A stretch of 64,000 bases of DNA, from the NCBI RefSeq assembly GCF_000315795.1, contig NZ_ANHY01000021.1, forward strand, positions 62,001-126,000. Direction: 5' to 3'. A program made the translations under genes and the position numbers. Source of the DNA: Caenispirillum salinarum AK4. GTDB taxonomy: Bacteria; Pseudomonadota; Alphaproteobacteria; Rhodospirillales; Rhodospirillaceae. How positions within the stretch are numbered: the first letter of the stretch is position 1; the number at the start of each line of letters is the position of its first letter. The notes under the pieces are model-generated. The model did not search any database, was not told where the DNA came from, and worked only from the letters and a program-made list of their open reading frames with translations. Of the stretch, positions 50,457 to 59,507 are shown in pieces.

Positions 50457-50912
50457 TTACTTCTTCGCCGCGCCCGGGATCTGCTGGCCGGACTTGGCGA
50501 CGGTGGTCTTCACCTCGTCCAGGACCTCGGCAAAGCGCTTGTTCAGCAGGTCCAGCACCTCGGTGTTGGACTTGGCGACCAGCTCCGACAGCTCGCGCAT
50601 GTTGGAGATGGTGCGCTCGAAGGTCTCCTTGGTGACCTCGGTCTGCTTGACCATCTTGTCGGTCGGGGTCTGCGCGCCGGCGACGCCGGTGGCGGCGGCG
50701 GCGGACTCTTCCACGGCCTGACGCATGATCTCGGTCTGGCGCTTCATGATGGCCTGCATGCCCTCGAACGCCAAGCGGTTGGCGGCGGTCAGGGCCTCCA
50801 GGTTCTTCTGCTGGGTGGCGACCATGGCATCCATGTCCACACCCGGAACCTTCATCTCGGTCAGGTACTTGCTCATGTCGAAATCGAACGGCATGTCGGT
50901 CTTGGCGGCCAT
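50457..50912 (-). CDS. Phasin family protein (PHA granule-associated)
   Basis: A 151-aa helical protein of the phasin family, which coats polyhydroxyalkanoate granules. It shows the family opening FDFDMSKYLTEMKVPGVDMD, then AMVATQQKNLEALTAANRLA and ISNMRELSELVAKSNTEVLD, ending in a lysine-rich tail. The ribosome-binding site GGAGGTGA, four bases from the ATG at 50912, is close to the ideal anti-SD complement and implies strong translation. A good sigma70-type promoter lies just upstream. No PHA synthase is seen in the window. It is expected to be cytoplasmic and abundant when PHA is stored. Confidence 0.9.
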   Translation of the reverse strand: MAAKTDMPFDFDMSKYLTEMKVPGVDMDAMVATQQKNLEALTAANRLAFEGMQAIMKRQTEIMRQAVEESAAAATGVAGAQTPTDKMVKQTEVTKETFERTISNMRELSELVAKSNTEVLDLLNKRFAEVLDEVKTTVAKSGQQIPGAAKK

Positions 50913-50953
50913 CGGGTCACCTCCCTCCAATTGGGTTAAATCTCCGTGGAAAG

Positions 50954-50982
50954 ACGCTAGTTTTCGCAACCGCACAAGTCAA
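50954..50982 (-). promoter_or_regulatory. Sigma70-type promoter of the phasin gene
   Basis: On the minus strand TTGACT (50977-50982) and TAGCGT (50954-50959) are spaced by 17 bases, about 40 bases before the phasin start codon. Five of six -35 positions match consensus; the -10 is weaker. Confidence 0.5.
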
Positions 50983-51081
50983 GTCGAAATATGCTGCGCC
51001 GCACAACGGTCATGCCGTACCACAGAAAATTCACACCGGGCGGCGCGCGTCCCGTCCCGTCTCGTCCCGTTCCGGCGCCGG

Positions 51082-51855
51082 TCAGTCGTCGCCGGGCTCG
51101 ATCTCGGGCTCGTCGCCGGTGGGAGTCGTGCGGGCCGGCCTGGCATCGGTGCCGGGCGCCTTCATGACCGGTTCGTCGGGGCCGACCCCCTCGCCGGGCG
51201 CCGGCTCCATCCCCGAGCCGGTCTCCGCCGCCGCCGCGCCGGGACCGGCGAACGGATTGCGGAAGCCGCCGGAGCCCAGGCCCGGAACCATGGCCACGAT
51301 GTCGTCGACGTTCTTCAGCGCCTTGTCCAGGGCCGCCATGGTGCGGGCCATGTCCTCGGTGTCGTCGTTCAGGAAGACGCGCAGCACCCACAGGTAGGTA
51401 TAGGCCAGGCCCTTGATGCGCACGTACCCGCGCACGCCCGAGGCGGAGATGCCGGCCGCCTCCAGCGACAGCGCCATGGAGCGCCCCAGCCGCAGCGCCG
51501 AGATCATGCCGGTCATGGGGTGCAGCGGCAGGCCGCGGACGTATCGGTCGACGGCCTCGCGGTGGGGCTTGAGGGCCTCGAACCGGGCCATGAGCACGTC
51601 GAACAGACGCTCGCGCACCGGTTCGCCGGGGTCGGGCTCGGTGCGCCCCTCCAGGGCATGGCGGTCGATCATGCGGAAGGCTTCGTCCACCAGGGCCTCG
51701 TGGCCCGGATGGGTGCGCGAGACGTCGCGCGGGTCCAGGCCCGCGTGGAAGGCGACCTCGGCCGGGGTCACCTTGGACCACCCCTTGGCCGTGGCGACGG
51801 CGAAGACGGCGGCGCCGATGGCGTCGAAGTCGGTCGGGGCATCGGAAGCGGTCAT
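51082..51855 (-). CDS. TetR-family transcriptional regulator
   Basis: A 257-aa regulator. Residues 8-60 are a TetR-type helix-turn-helix in slightly unusual form (AIGAAVFAVATAKGWSKVTP then EVAFHAGLDPRDVSRTHPGH). The C-terminal domain is helical (RSMALSLEAAGISASGVRGY) and ends in a proline/glutamate-rich disordered tail of about 60 residues. The family most often represses adjacent genes in response to small molecules. It lies between proC and the phasin gene on the minus strand. A link to PHA control is possible from position only. Confidence 0.8.
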   Translation of the reverse strand: MTASDAPTDFDAIGAAVFAVATAKGWSKVTPAEVAFHAGLDPRDVSRTHPGHEALVDEAFRMIDRHALEGRTEPDPGEPVRERLFDVLMARFEALKPHREAVDRYVRGLPLHPMTGMISALRLGRSMALSLEAAGISASGVRGYVRIKGLAYTYLWVLRVFLNDDTEDMARTMAALDKALKNVDDIVAMVPGLGSGGFRNPFAGPGAAAAETGSGMEPAPGEGVGPDEPVMKAPGTDARPARTTPTGDEPEIEPGDD

Positions 51856-51945
51856 GAACCCTCCTGACGAAACGCGAGTGCATGGCCGGACGGCGCGTCA
51901 CCAGGGTCACGACGCCGTCCAGGTGTTACTGCTAGAAACCCTACA

Positions 51946-52746
51946 TCATCCCGCGAGTTCCTTCGACCGCCGGGCGGCGGCGGCCACCGCCTTTTCCAGC
52001 AGCGCGGGAAACCCGTCCTCGCCCCGCAGAACGTCCAGGGCCGCCGCCGTGGTGCCGCCGGGGCTGGTGACGTTCTCGCGCAACTGGGCGGGGTCCTCGC
52101 TGGCGCGGTACATCAACTCCCCGGCACCGCACACGGTTGCGCGGGCGAGCATGGCGGCCAGGTTCGCCGGCAGCCCGGCCTTCTCGCCGGCGGCCGCCAT
52201 GGCCTCGGTCAGCGCGAAGACGTAGGCCGGGCCCGAGCCGGATACGGCGGTGACGGCATCCATCTGCGCCTCGTCGTCCACCCAGGCCACCTGGCCGACG
52301 GCCTCCAGCAGCATGGTGCAGGTGTCGCGCATGGCGTCGGTCACGCCCTCGCCGGGGCAGCAGACCGTCATGCCGCGTCCGACGGCCGACGGCGTGTTGG
52401 GCATGGCGCGCACGATCACGGCCTCGTCGGCGCCCACGGCGCGGCGCAGGGAGGCGAGCGTCCGGCCGGCGGCGATGGACAGGAAGACGGTCTTGTCCGA
52501 CGCGAACCGGGCGAAGGCCGGCGCCACGTCGTCCATCATCTGCGGCTTGACGGCCAGCACGACCACGTCGGGGCGGAACCCGTCGGGCACCGCGTCGGCC
52601 GAGGCGACGACCTTGGCCGTGGTCTCCTCGACGCCGTTGGGCTCGACCACCACCACGGCCTCGGGCGACACGGAATGCTCCAGCCAGCCGGACAGCATGG
52701 CGCCGCCCATCTTGCCGCAGCCGACGAGGAGGATGGAAATGCTCAT
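51946..52746 (-). CDS. proC: Pyrroline-5-carboxylate reductase
   Basis: A 266-aa enzyme that makes proline from pyrroline-5-carboxylate with NAD(P)H. It has the Rossmann start SILLVGCGKMGGAMLSGWLE, the VVLAVKPQMM segment, VIVRAMPNTPSAVGRGMTV around residue 115 and the C-terminal signature VSGSGPAYVFALTEAMAAAG, then LRENVTSPGGTTAAALDVL. The ATG at 52746 has AAGGAG nine bases upstream; an in-frame ATG 51 bases earlier lacks this. It lies about 190 bases from the YbjN gene, with which it is co-directional. Confidence 0.96.
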   Translation of the reverse strand: MSISILLVGCGKMGGAMLSGWLEHSVSPEAVVVVEPNGVEETTAKVVASADAVPDGFRPDVVVLAVKPQMMDDVAPAFARFASDKTVFLSIAAGRTLASLRRAVGADEAVIVRAMPNTPSAVGRGMTVCCPGEGVTDAMRDTCTMLLEAVGQVAWVDDEAQMDAVTAVSGSGPAYVFALTEAMAAAGEKAGLPANLAAMLARATVCGAGELMYRASEDPAQLRENVTSPGGTTAAALDVLRGEDGFPALLEKAVAAAARRSKELAG

Positions 52747-52933
52747 GGGGGACCGTCTCCTTGCGTGGGGCGTGTGAGAATGCCGAAGCTTCGGCATGAA
52801 ACGCGAAGGAGGCCCACCGCATCAAGCCCCGAGGTGCGGGCCCGGGCGAGGCGGACGGGAAAAGCGGCCCCCGAAGCGCGGACTTGGGATGGAGGTGGCG
52901 CGCTCCGGGGGCCAGTACGGCCGGCGAGAGGGG

Positions 52934-53431
52934 TCAGGCCTCGCCGACGGTATCGAGCATGGCGGCGTCGATGGCCTGCCGGGCCGTCATGCCGCCGTCG
53001 ATGAGGAACTGGAAGGCGGGATGGAAGCGCTCGCACTCCTCCACCGCCAGGTCCATCAGTTCCTCCAGCGTCTCTTCGTTCAGCCCGTGGCGCAGCATGG
53101 CGGTGTGGCGGAACATGGGGATGCCGTCGTCATGCCAAAGGGCGAAGTGGCCCAGCCACATGCGCTCGTTCAGGTGGGCGAGCAGCTCGTAGGCGTCGGG
53201 CCAGCGGTCCTTGGGAATGCGCATGTCGAAGGCGCAGGTGAAGTGCAGGCTTTCCAGATCCTGCGACCACGCGAAGAACAGGCCGTACTCGCACCAGTGG
53301 CCGGGCACGTCCAAGGCGGCTTCCTGGGCGCTGGGCCGATCGACGGGCCAGTCCCGGGACAGCGCGACGGTTTCGACGAGGTCGATGGGGTTGGCGTCGA
53401 GCGACGCGGCGTCGAGCGGGGCCGAATACAT
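52934..53431 (-). CDS. YbjN domain-containing protein
   Basis: A 165-aa protein of the YbjN family, which shares a fold with type III secretion chaperones. It shows LFFAWSQDLESLHFTCAFDM, then AYELLAHLNERMWLGHFALW and IPMFRHTAMLRHGLNEETLE. The start at 53431 has the near-ideal site GGAGGTGA five bases ahead. The molecular role of the family is not well known; in alphaproteobacteria the gene is, from memory, often next to proC as here. It is expected to be cytoplasmic. Confidence 0.88.
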   Translation of the reverse strand: MYSAPLDAASLDANPIDLVETVALSRDWPVDRPSAQEAALDVPGHWCEYGLFFAWSQDLESLHFTCAFDMRIPKDRWPDAYELLAHLNERMWLGHFALWHDDGIPMFRHTAMLRHGLNEETLEELMDLAVEECERFHPAFQFLIDGGMTARQAIDAAMLDTVGEA

Positions 53432-53820
53432 GCGGTCACCTCCCTGGCGCAAGGCGGACGCGGTGTTTCGCATCCGCGAAAGGGCGGCACGGATGGACGC
53501 GGCGGGAGTAAATCTTGTTGCCGCGCACGGCCCGGGCCACAAGAGGTAGCCTGACAGAGGCGGGAGTCCCTGGCAAGCGTCCTGTTGCGCCCGCAAAACG
53601 AAAAAACGGCGGATATCGGACGGGTCATCGAAATTTCATCGGCCGCGACGGTCCTTCGGACCCCGCGACGGCCTTGCAGAGAAAAAAGGAAAGAAGCGTC
53701 GCGGCAAGACCTGTGGACTGACAGCTGCCGGCAGTGACACTCTGTCGGAGCGTGCCCCGATGCTGCCGCGTTTCTTGACATGTCGGCTCGCCAGACGCCC
53801 AGAAACAACGGAGAAATCCG
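53432..53820. other. Divergent intergenic region before the HisKA_2 kinase
   Basis: This 389-base stretch separates the minus-strand YbjN gene from the plus-strand kinase gene. It contains the hairpin ggtcc-ttc-ggacc at 53650-53662 inside a larger imperfect dyad, a purine-rich run with AAAAAA near 53684, and a TTGACA hexamer at 53775-53780 that could be the kinase -35 element, though no good -10 follows. A 68-codon frame here lacks a ribosome-binding site and was not accepted. Confidence 0.5.
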
Positions 53821-54984
53821 ATGACGAAAGCCGACCTCTTGATCAGGCGCCAGAAGGTGCTCGGGGATTTCGGCGAACTGGCCCTGCGATGCGAGGACCT
53901 GGACGACGTTCTCCTCGAGGCCTGCCGGCTGGTCGGCGAGGCCCTGGACACTGAATTCGCGAAGGTCATGGAAATCGACCAGGACGGCGAAAGCCTGCTG
54001 GTGCGGGCCGGTTTCGGCTGGCAGACCGGGGTGGTCAACCAGCTGCGCCTTCCCATGGCGGACAAGTCCTCGGAGACCTATTCCGCCGCCCTGGGGGAAC
54101 CGGTGATCGTGCAGGACATCCAGGCCGAGCAGCGCTTCGAGTTTCCGCAGTTCCTCAAGGACGAGGGCGTGCGGGCCATGGTCAACGTGCCGATCCTTCT
54201 GCCCGGCGGCCGGCACTACGGTCTGCTGCAGGTGGATGCCAGGTCGCCGCGCGAGTTCGGCGACGAGGACATCGCGTTCCTGCGCACCTACACCGCCATT
54301 CTGGGCCCGGTGATCGACCGCCTGCACAAGGCCCACAGCCTGAAGCTCGCGTTGGAGAAGAACCAGCGCCTGCTCAAGGAACTGCAGCACCGGGTCAAGA
54401 ACCACCTGGCCATCATCACGGGACTTGTGGGCATGCGGGCCCGCAATGCGGCGTCGGACGACGCCCGGGCGGAACTGAAGGCGGTGGAGGAGCGCATCGA
54501 GACCCTGCGCCTCGTGCACGATCAGCTGCATCAGGCGGAGATGACGGAATCGCTGTCCCTCAGGACTTACATCGTGCCCCTGGTGGAAAACCTGTGCCGC
54601 GCGCACGACTGCGCCGCCGCCGACCTGGAACCGATGTTCGAGGTGGAGGACATCGACATCACGCCCGAGGTCGCGGTCCCCATCGGCCTCGTGGTCAACG
54701 AGTTCATCACCAACAGCATCAAGCACGCCTTCAACCAGACGCCGGGGCGTCTCGGCGTGAAGACCGTGGTGGCCGACCCGGGCCACGTCACGCTGCACCT
54801 GTCCGACAACGGCAAGGGCCTGCCGGAAGGCGCGCAGGAGGGGCGCGGGGGCAGCGGCTCGGGCATGCGGCTGATCGACGGCCTGGCGCGCCAGATCGGC
54901 GCGGAGCCCCACTGGTCGTCCAGCCAGGACGGTACGGAACTGCGGCTGGAGGTCAATCTCGGCGAAAAGCTGCCGGAGAGATAG
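53821..54984 (+). CDS. Soluble GAF-domain sensor kinase, HisKA_2 type
   Basis: A 387-aa cytoplasmic kinase with no membrane helix. Residues 20-165 form a GAF domain (LVGEALDTEFAKVMEIDQDG; VRAMVNVPILLPGGRHYGLL). The dimerisation box is KELQHRVKNHLAIITGLVGM with H190, which marks HisKA_2 kinases. The ATPase domain shows VNEFITNSIKHAF, LSDNGKGLP and GSGMRLIDGLARQIGA. Such kinases in alphaproteobacteria often feed the general stress response or act with stand-alone regulators; no partner is adjacent here. The GAF ligand is unknown. Confidence 0.9.
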   Translation: MTKADLLIRRQKVLGDFGELALRCEDLDDVLLEACRLVGEALDTEFAKVMEIDQDGESLLVRAGFGWQTGVVNQLRLPMADKSSETYSAALGEPVIVQDIQAEQRFEFPQFLKDEGVRAMVNVPILLPGGRHYGLLQVDARSPREFGDEDIAFLRTYTAILGPVIDRLHKAHSLKLALEKNQRLLKELQHRVKNHLAIITGLVGMRARNAASDDARAELKAVEERIETLRLVHDQLHQAEMTESLSLRTYIVPLVENLCRAHDCAAADLEPMFEVEDIDITPEVAVPIGLVVNEFITNSIKHAFNQTPGRLGVKTVVADPGHVTLHLSDNGKGLPEGAQEGRGGSGSGMRLIDGLARQIGAEPHWSSSQDGTELRLEVNLGEKLPER

Positions 54985-55096
54985 GCGGCGGATTGCGCGG
55001 CGCGGGCCGGTGGGCCGCCGCTGCGCTCATCCGTTTCTCGCATGGCGGGCCGCCGCTCGCCGCCCGGCCGACCCGCCGGTGTCTCGGGTTGAGCGT

Positions 55097-55522
55097 TCAG
55101 GCCTTGTCGTCGCCGCCCTCGTCCTCGGGCCCGGTTTCGTCGATCTCCCCTTCCGGGTCGACGCCGGCCTTGCGGGCGGCGGTGCCGGTGCCGGCCGGGG
55201 CGCCGGCGCGGCGGGTCGTCTGGGTGGACTGCCGGCGGCCCTGGGTCGCGCTGGAGGCTGAAGCGCCCGAGGCGCGGCGCTTGAGCGCCTCTTCCAGTTC
55301 CTCGATGCGGGCGGCCAGGTGCTCGTTCTCGGCGCGGGCCTCGGCGGCCATGGCCTTGACCGCCTCGAACTCGTCGCGGGTGACCAGGTCCATCTCCGAG
55401 AGCGTGCGCTCCAGGCGGTGGCGGATGATGCCCTCGATCTCGTCGCGCACGCCGGTCAGCGCGCCCAGCGCGCCCCCGGCGACGCGGGCGACATCGTCGA
55501 ACAGGCGGTTCTGCGTCTGCAT
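55097..55522 (-). CDS. UbiK-like accessory factor (BMFP family)
   Basis: A 141-aa protein with the membrane-fusogenic/UbiK domain in the first 90 residues: NRLFDDVARVAGGALGALTG, then EGIIRHRLERTLSEMDLVTR and a coiled coil EFEAVKAMAAEARAENEHLA. In enterobacteria UbiK helps ubiquinone synthesis by linking enzymes to lipid. The C-terminal 50 residues are a disordered, basic-then-acidic tail. It is divergent from the hldD-lgt group, with a 190-base gap, a neighbourhood that, from memory, is usual in this class. Confidence 0.85.
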   Translation of the reverse strand: MQTQNRLFDDVARVAGGALGALTGVRDEIEGIIRHRLERTLSEMDLVTRDEFEAVKAMAAEARAENEHLAARIEELEEALKRRASGASASSATQGRRQSTQTTRRAGAPAGTGTAARKAGVDPEGEIDETGPEDEGGDDKA

Positions 55523-55712
55523 GTGCTTCGATCTCCGTCAAGCGCGGCAGCCCGGGCCGCCGCCGAATCCTGAGCCAGAGTATGGAGACGCCGCGCGGCC
55601 TTCGCAACCGCCCACGCCTTGCGGCCCGACCCCGCGCGGCCTATAACCGGACGGCCCGGCCGGACGCGACGATCGCGCCACGCCGGGCCCGCGCAAGTTT
55701 GGGAGGGTCCGC

Positions 55713-56699
55713 ATGTACGTGGTGACCGGCGGCGCCGGCTTCATCGGCTCCAACATTCTCGCCGCCCTGGAGGCGCGCGGGGCCCGCGACCTTGTGGTCG
55801 TCGACCGCCTGCGCGACACCGACAAGTGGCGCAACGTCGCCAAGCGGGAACTGACCGACATCGTCCACCCGGACGCGCTGTTCGACTTCCTGGACGGCCA
55901 CCGCACCCGCATCGAGGCGGTGTTCCACATGGGCGCCATCTCCTCGACCACGGAGCGCGACGCCGACCGCATCGTCGACAACAACTTCAACCTGTCCATC
56001 GCGCTGTGGCGCTGGTGCACGGTCAACCGCGTGCGGCTGATCTACGCCAGTTCGGCCGCCACCTACGGCGACGGGTCGCAGGGGTTCGACGACGCCATGA
56101 CGCCGGCGCATCTGGCGTCCTTGCGCCCGCTGAACGCCTACGGCTGGTCCAAGCACCTGTTCGACCGCCGCATCGCCCGGCGCGTCATGGAAAAGCGCGA
56201 GGCGCCGCCGCAGTGGGCGGGCCTCAAGTTCTTCAACGTCTACGGCCCCAACGAATACCACAAGGGTCCGCAGTCCAGCGTTGTCAGCCAGGTCTACCCG
56301 CACGCCGCGGCCGACGCGCACTTCGACCTGTTCAAGAGCCACAACCCCGACTATCCCCACGGCGGGCAGTTGCGCGACTTCGTCTACGTGCGCGACGCCG
56401 TGGACGTCATGATGTGGCTGCTGGACAATCCGCAGGTCAACGGGCTGTTCAACGTGGGCACCGGCAAGGCGCGCTCCTTCGCTGATCTGGCATCGGCCGT
56501 CTACCGCGCGTTGGGGAAAGAGCCCAACATCCGCTACAAGGACATGCCGGTGGAGCTGCGCGGCAAGTACCAGTACTTCACGCAAGCCGACGTGACCCGG
56601 CTGCGCGACGCCGGCTACGACAAGCCCTTCACGTCGCTGGAAGACGGCGTGACCGATTACGTGCAGGGGTTCCTGCACGCCGCCGACCGCTACAAGTAA
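55713..56699 (+). CDS. hldD: ADP-glyceromanno-heptose 6-epimerase
   Basis: A 328-aa short-chain dehydrogenase/epimerase that converts ADP-D-glycero- to ADP-L-glycero-manno-heptose for the lipopolysaccharide core. It shows the NADP motif VVTGGAGFIGSNI, HMGAISSTTERDAD, the catalytic region YASSAATYGDG with NAYGWSKHLFD, and the signature LKFFNVYGPNEYHKG. A GGGAGG site lies six bases before the ATG. It is followed by lgt on the same strand. The length and motifs are complete. Confidence 0.95.
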   Translation: MYVVTGGAGFIGSNILAALEARGARDLVVVDRLRDTDKWRNVAKRELTDIVHPDALFDFLDGHRTRIEAVFHMGAISSTTERDADRIVDNNFNLSIALWRWCTVNRVRLIYASSAATYGDGSQGFDDAMTPAHLASLRPLNAYGWSKHLFDRRIARRVMEKREAPPQWAGLKFFNVYGPNEYHKGPQSSVVSQVYPHAAADAHFDLFKSHNPDYPHGGQLRDFVYVRDAVDVMMWLLDNPQVNGLFNVGTGKARSFADLASAVYRALGKEPNIRYKDMPVELRGKYQYFTQADVTRLRDAGYDKPFTSLEDGVTDYVQGFLHAADRYK

Positions 56700-56769
56700 A
56701 GGGGCGGCGCCGGCGCGCTCCGCCTCCGCCCCGTCCCTGTTCATTTCTGCCGCCGGAAGAGACCGCACC

Positions 56770-57615
56770 GTGGAAACCCTTGCCCTGACCTACCCGGTCA
56801 TCGACCCCATCGCGATCCAGATCGGCCCGCTGGCCATCCGCTGGTACGCGCTGGCCTACCTGACCGGCCTGCTGCTGGGCTGGTGGTACGTGCGCGCCCT
56901 GGCCAAGCGCACCTCGGACTCGCCCACCGGCGAACAGGTGGACGATTTCCTGGTGTGGGCGACCCTGGGCGTGGTGCTGGGCGGGCGCCTGGGATACGTG
57001 CTGTTCTACAAGCCGGGGTACTACCTGGCGAACCCGCTGGAAATCGTGCAGGTCTGGCAGGGTGGCATGGCCTTTCACGGCGGCGTTCTGGGCGTGCTGG
57101 CGGCCATCTGGCTGTTCTCGCGGCGGCACAAGCTGTCGTTTCTGCGCGTGGCGGACCTGGTGTGCGCCGCGGCGCCCATCGGCCTGTTCTTCGGCCGCAT
57201 CGCCAACTTCATCAACAACGAGCTGTGGGGCCGCCCGGCGCCCGACGTGCCGTGGGCCATGGTCTTTCCCGGCGCCGGCGACGTGCCACGACACCCCAGC
57301 CAGCTCTACGAGGCGGTCCTGGAAGGGCTGGTGCTGTTCGCTGTGCTCTACATCCTGTGGCGCATCCCGGCCATCCGCGCCCGCAAGGGCTTCATCGCCG
57401 GGGCGTTCCTGGCCGGCTATGGCCTCGCCCGGTTCGCCGTGGAGTTCTTCCGCGAGCCCGATCCGTTCCTGGGCACCCTTGCGGCGGGGCTGAGCATGGG
57501 ACAATTCCTGTCCCTGCCCATGATCCTGCTGGGCATCGCCGTCATGGCGGCCTCCGGCCGCTTCCGGGCGGCGCCCGAATCCGCACCCGCCAACGACAAA
57601 GAGCGTGAGGCATGA
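56770..57615 (+). CDS. lgt: Prolipoprotein diacylglyceryl transferase
   Basis: A 281-aa inner-membrane enzyme that adds diacylglycerol to the lipobox cysteine of lipoproteins. It has about seven hydrophobic helices, the AIRWYALAYLTGLLLGWWYV start, the signature GLFFGRIANFINNELWG and RHPSQLYEAVLEGL, and the C-terminal GYGLARFAVEFFREPD. The start codon is GTG at 56770. The stop overlaps the next start by four bases. Two lipoproteins that would be its clients are encoded at 41092 and 59508. Confidence 0.95.
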   Translation: METLALTYPVIDPIAIQIGPLAIRWYALAYLTGLLLGWWYVRALAKRTSDSPTGEQVDDFLVWATLGVVLGGRLGYVLFYKPGYYLANPLEIVQVWQGGMAFHGGVLGVLAAIWLFSRRHKLSFLRVADLVCAAAPIGLFFGRIANFINNELWGRPAPDVPWAMVFPGAGDVPRHPSQLYEAVLEGLVLFAVLYILWRIPAIRARKGFIAGAFLAGYGLARFAVEFFREPDPFLGTLAAGLSMGQFLSLPMILLGIAVMAASGRFRAAPESAPANDKEREA

Positions 57616-58721
57616 CCGGCGTCCGACGCGACACCGACCCCTATCCCGACAGCGTGCTGCGCGCGCGCATCGACGCCGAAGGCTCCATCCCCTTCGACGC
57701 CTACATGGCCGAGGCCGTGGCCGCCTACTACGGCCGCGGCGACGTCTTCGGCCTGGCCGGCGACTTCACCACCGCCCCTGAAATCAGCCAGATGTTCGGC
57801 GAGATCCTGGGCCTGTGGTGCGCCGTGGCGTGGCAGTTGATGGACGGGCCGGGGCGCGTCGCCCTGGTGGAGCTGGGCCCGGGGCGCGGCACCTTGATGT
57901 CCGACGTGCTGCGCGCCGCCCGCCTGCTGCCGCCCTTCCGCCAATCGGCCTCGGTGCACCTGGTTGAACGCTCCCGCCCGCTGCGCGCCATCCAGGCGCG
58001 AACCCTGGCGGAGTCCGGTGTGGCGCCCCGGTGGCACGACGACATCGCCGAACTGCCGCGCGACGTGCCGCTGATCGTCATCGCCAACGAGTTCTTCGAT
58101 GCCCTGCCCGTGCGCCAGTGCCAGCGCGCCATCCACGGCTGGCACGAGCGCCACGTGACGGTGAACGAGGAAGGAGCCTACGCCTTCACGCCCGGACCCG
58201 AGGTGGACGCGGCGGACCTGCCGGACCATGCCCGCGCCGCCGGCCCCGGCTCCATCGTCGAACTGTGCCCCGCCGCCGGCGCCATCGCCCGCGACCTGGG
58301 CGCGCGGCTGGCCGAGCAGGGCGGCGTGATGCTGGCCGTCGACTACGGCTATGCGCAGTCCGCCGCCGGCGACAGCGTGCAGGCCCTCAAGCGTCACAAG
58401 TTCCATCCGGTGCTGGTGGACCCGGGCTGCGCAGACATCACCGCCCACGTCGACTTCCAGGCCCTGGCCGAGGCCGGCGAGGCGGGCGGTGCGACGGCCT
58501 CCGGCCCGGTGGATCAGGGCGCGTTCCTCAAGGCTCTGGGCATCGTGCAGCGGGCCGACGTGCTGGCTCAGAATGCCGCACCGCAGCAAGCAGCCGACGT
58601 GCGAAAGGCCTTACATCGCTTGATTGATCCCACGGAAATGGGCACCTTATTCAAGGTCTTGGCTCTGGCCGATCCGGCCCTGCCGCCCCTTCCGGGATTT
58701 GAGGGATCAGGCTCCACATGA
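57612..58721 (+). CDS. MidA/NDUFAF7-like SAM-dependent methyltransferase
   Basis: A 369-aa protein of the family whose mitochondrial member methylates an arginine of complex I subunit NDUFS2. It shows GDFTTAPEISQMFGEILGLW, the SAM motif VELGPGRGTLMSDVLRAARL, LIVIANEFFDALPVRQ and VMLAVDYGYAQS. The bacterial role is not well established; complex I assembly is a reasonable inference. It overlaps lgt at its start and pgeF at its end (ATGA), so all three appear to be translated together. Confidence 0.9.
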   Translation: MTGVRRDTDPYPDSVLRARIDAEGSIPFDAYMAEAVAAYYGRGDVFGLAGDFTTAPEISQMFGEILGLWCAVAWQLMDGPGRVALVELGPGRGTLMSDVLRAARLLPPFRQSASVHLVERSRPLRAIQARTLAESGVAPRWHDDIAELPRDVPLIVIANEFFDALPVRQCQRAIHGWHERHVTVNEEGAYAFTPGPEVDAADLPDHARAAGPGSIVELCPAAGAIARDLGARLAEQGGVMLAVDYGYAQSAAGDSVQALKRHKFHPVLVDPGCADITAHVDFQALAEAGEAGGATASGPVDQGAFLKALGIVQRADVLAQNAAPQQAADVRKALHRLIDPTEMGTLFKVLALADPALPPLPGFEGSGST

Positions 58722-59488
58722 TTACCGTCTCCGCGCTCAACGCGCTTTCGAACGTTCGCCACGCCTATTTCACGCGCAATCACGGTGTTTCAACGGGCCC
58801 CTTCCAGAGCCTGAACTGCGGCTTCGGCTCCGGCGACGATCCGGCCAACGTGCGCAAGAACCGCGCCATCGCCATGGAACGGATGGAGCTGCCGCCCGAG
58901 GCCCTCGCCACCGCCGCCCAACAGCACACGACCGAGGTCCTGGTGGTCGAGAAGGGCACCTGGGACAGCGAGAATGCCCCGGTGGCCGACGCCCTGGTCA
59001 CAACCGTGCCGCGGCTGGCGGTCGGCGTGCTGACCGCCGACTGTGCGCCGGTCCTGCTGGCCGACGGCCAGGCGGGCGTCGTCGCCGCCGCCCATGCCGG
59101 ATGGAAGGGCGCGCTGGAGGGCATCCTGGACCGCACCGTCGAGGTGATGGTCGAACAGGGCGCGAAGCTCGACCGCATCATCGCCGGCATCGGCCCGTGC
59201 ATCGGCCAGCGCTCCTACGAGGTGGGGCCCGAGTTCCCGCCGCGCTTCATCGAGCACGACTCCAACAACGAGCACTACTTCAGCCCGTCGGGGCGCGAGG
59301 GCCACTACCGCTTCGACCTGCCGGGCTACGTCGCCCGCCGGCTGGCGCTGATCGGCATCACCATGGTCATGCCCACCCCCTGCGACACCTTCCGCGAGGA
59401 AGGCCGCTTCTTCAGCTACCGCCGCAACACCCTGCGCGGCGAGGCGCAGTACGGCCGCCAGCTGTCTGCCATCGCGCTGGAACGCTGA
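58718..59488 (+). CDS. pgeF: Peptidoglycan editing factor / purine nucleoside phosphorylase (YfiH type)
   Basis: A 256-aa protein of the YfiH/LACC1 (multicopper oxidase-like) family. Metal-site motifs are AAQQHTTEV with a histidine, VGVLTADCAPVLLAD with a cysteine and AAAHAGWKGALEGI with a histidine; IAGIGPCIGQRSYEV follows. Family members have purine nucleoside phosphorylase activity, and PgeF in E. coli keeps wrong amino acids out of peptidoglycan precursors. It begins at an ATGA overlap with the methyltransferase gene. The sequence is complete. Confidence 0.93.
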   Translation: MITVSALNALSNVRHAYFTRNHGVSTGPFQSLNCGFGSGDDPANVRKNRAIAMERMELPPEALATAAQQHTTEVLVVEKGTWDSENAPVADALVTTVPRLAVGVLTADCAPVLLADGQAGVVAAAHAGWKGALEGILDRTVEVMVEQGAKLDRIIAGIGPCIGQRSYEVGPEFPPRFIEHDSNNEHYFSPSGREGHYRFDLPGYVARRLALIGITMVMPTPCDTFREEGRFFSYRRNTLRGEAQYGRQLSAIALER

Positions 59489-59507
59489 CCGGGCGCGCGC
59501 CGTCGCC

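Noticed and set aside
53515-53721. 68-codon plus-strand frame upstream of the HisKA_2 kinase
   Set aside because: No ribosome-binding site, no recognisable features, and the region has hairpins expected of a regulatory gap.
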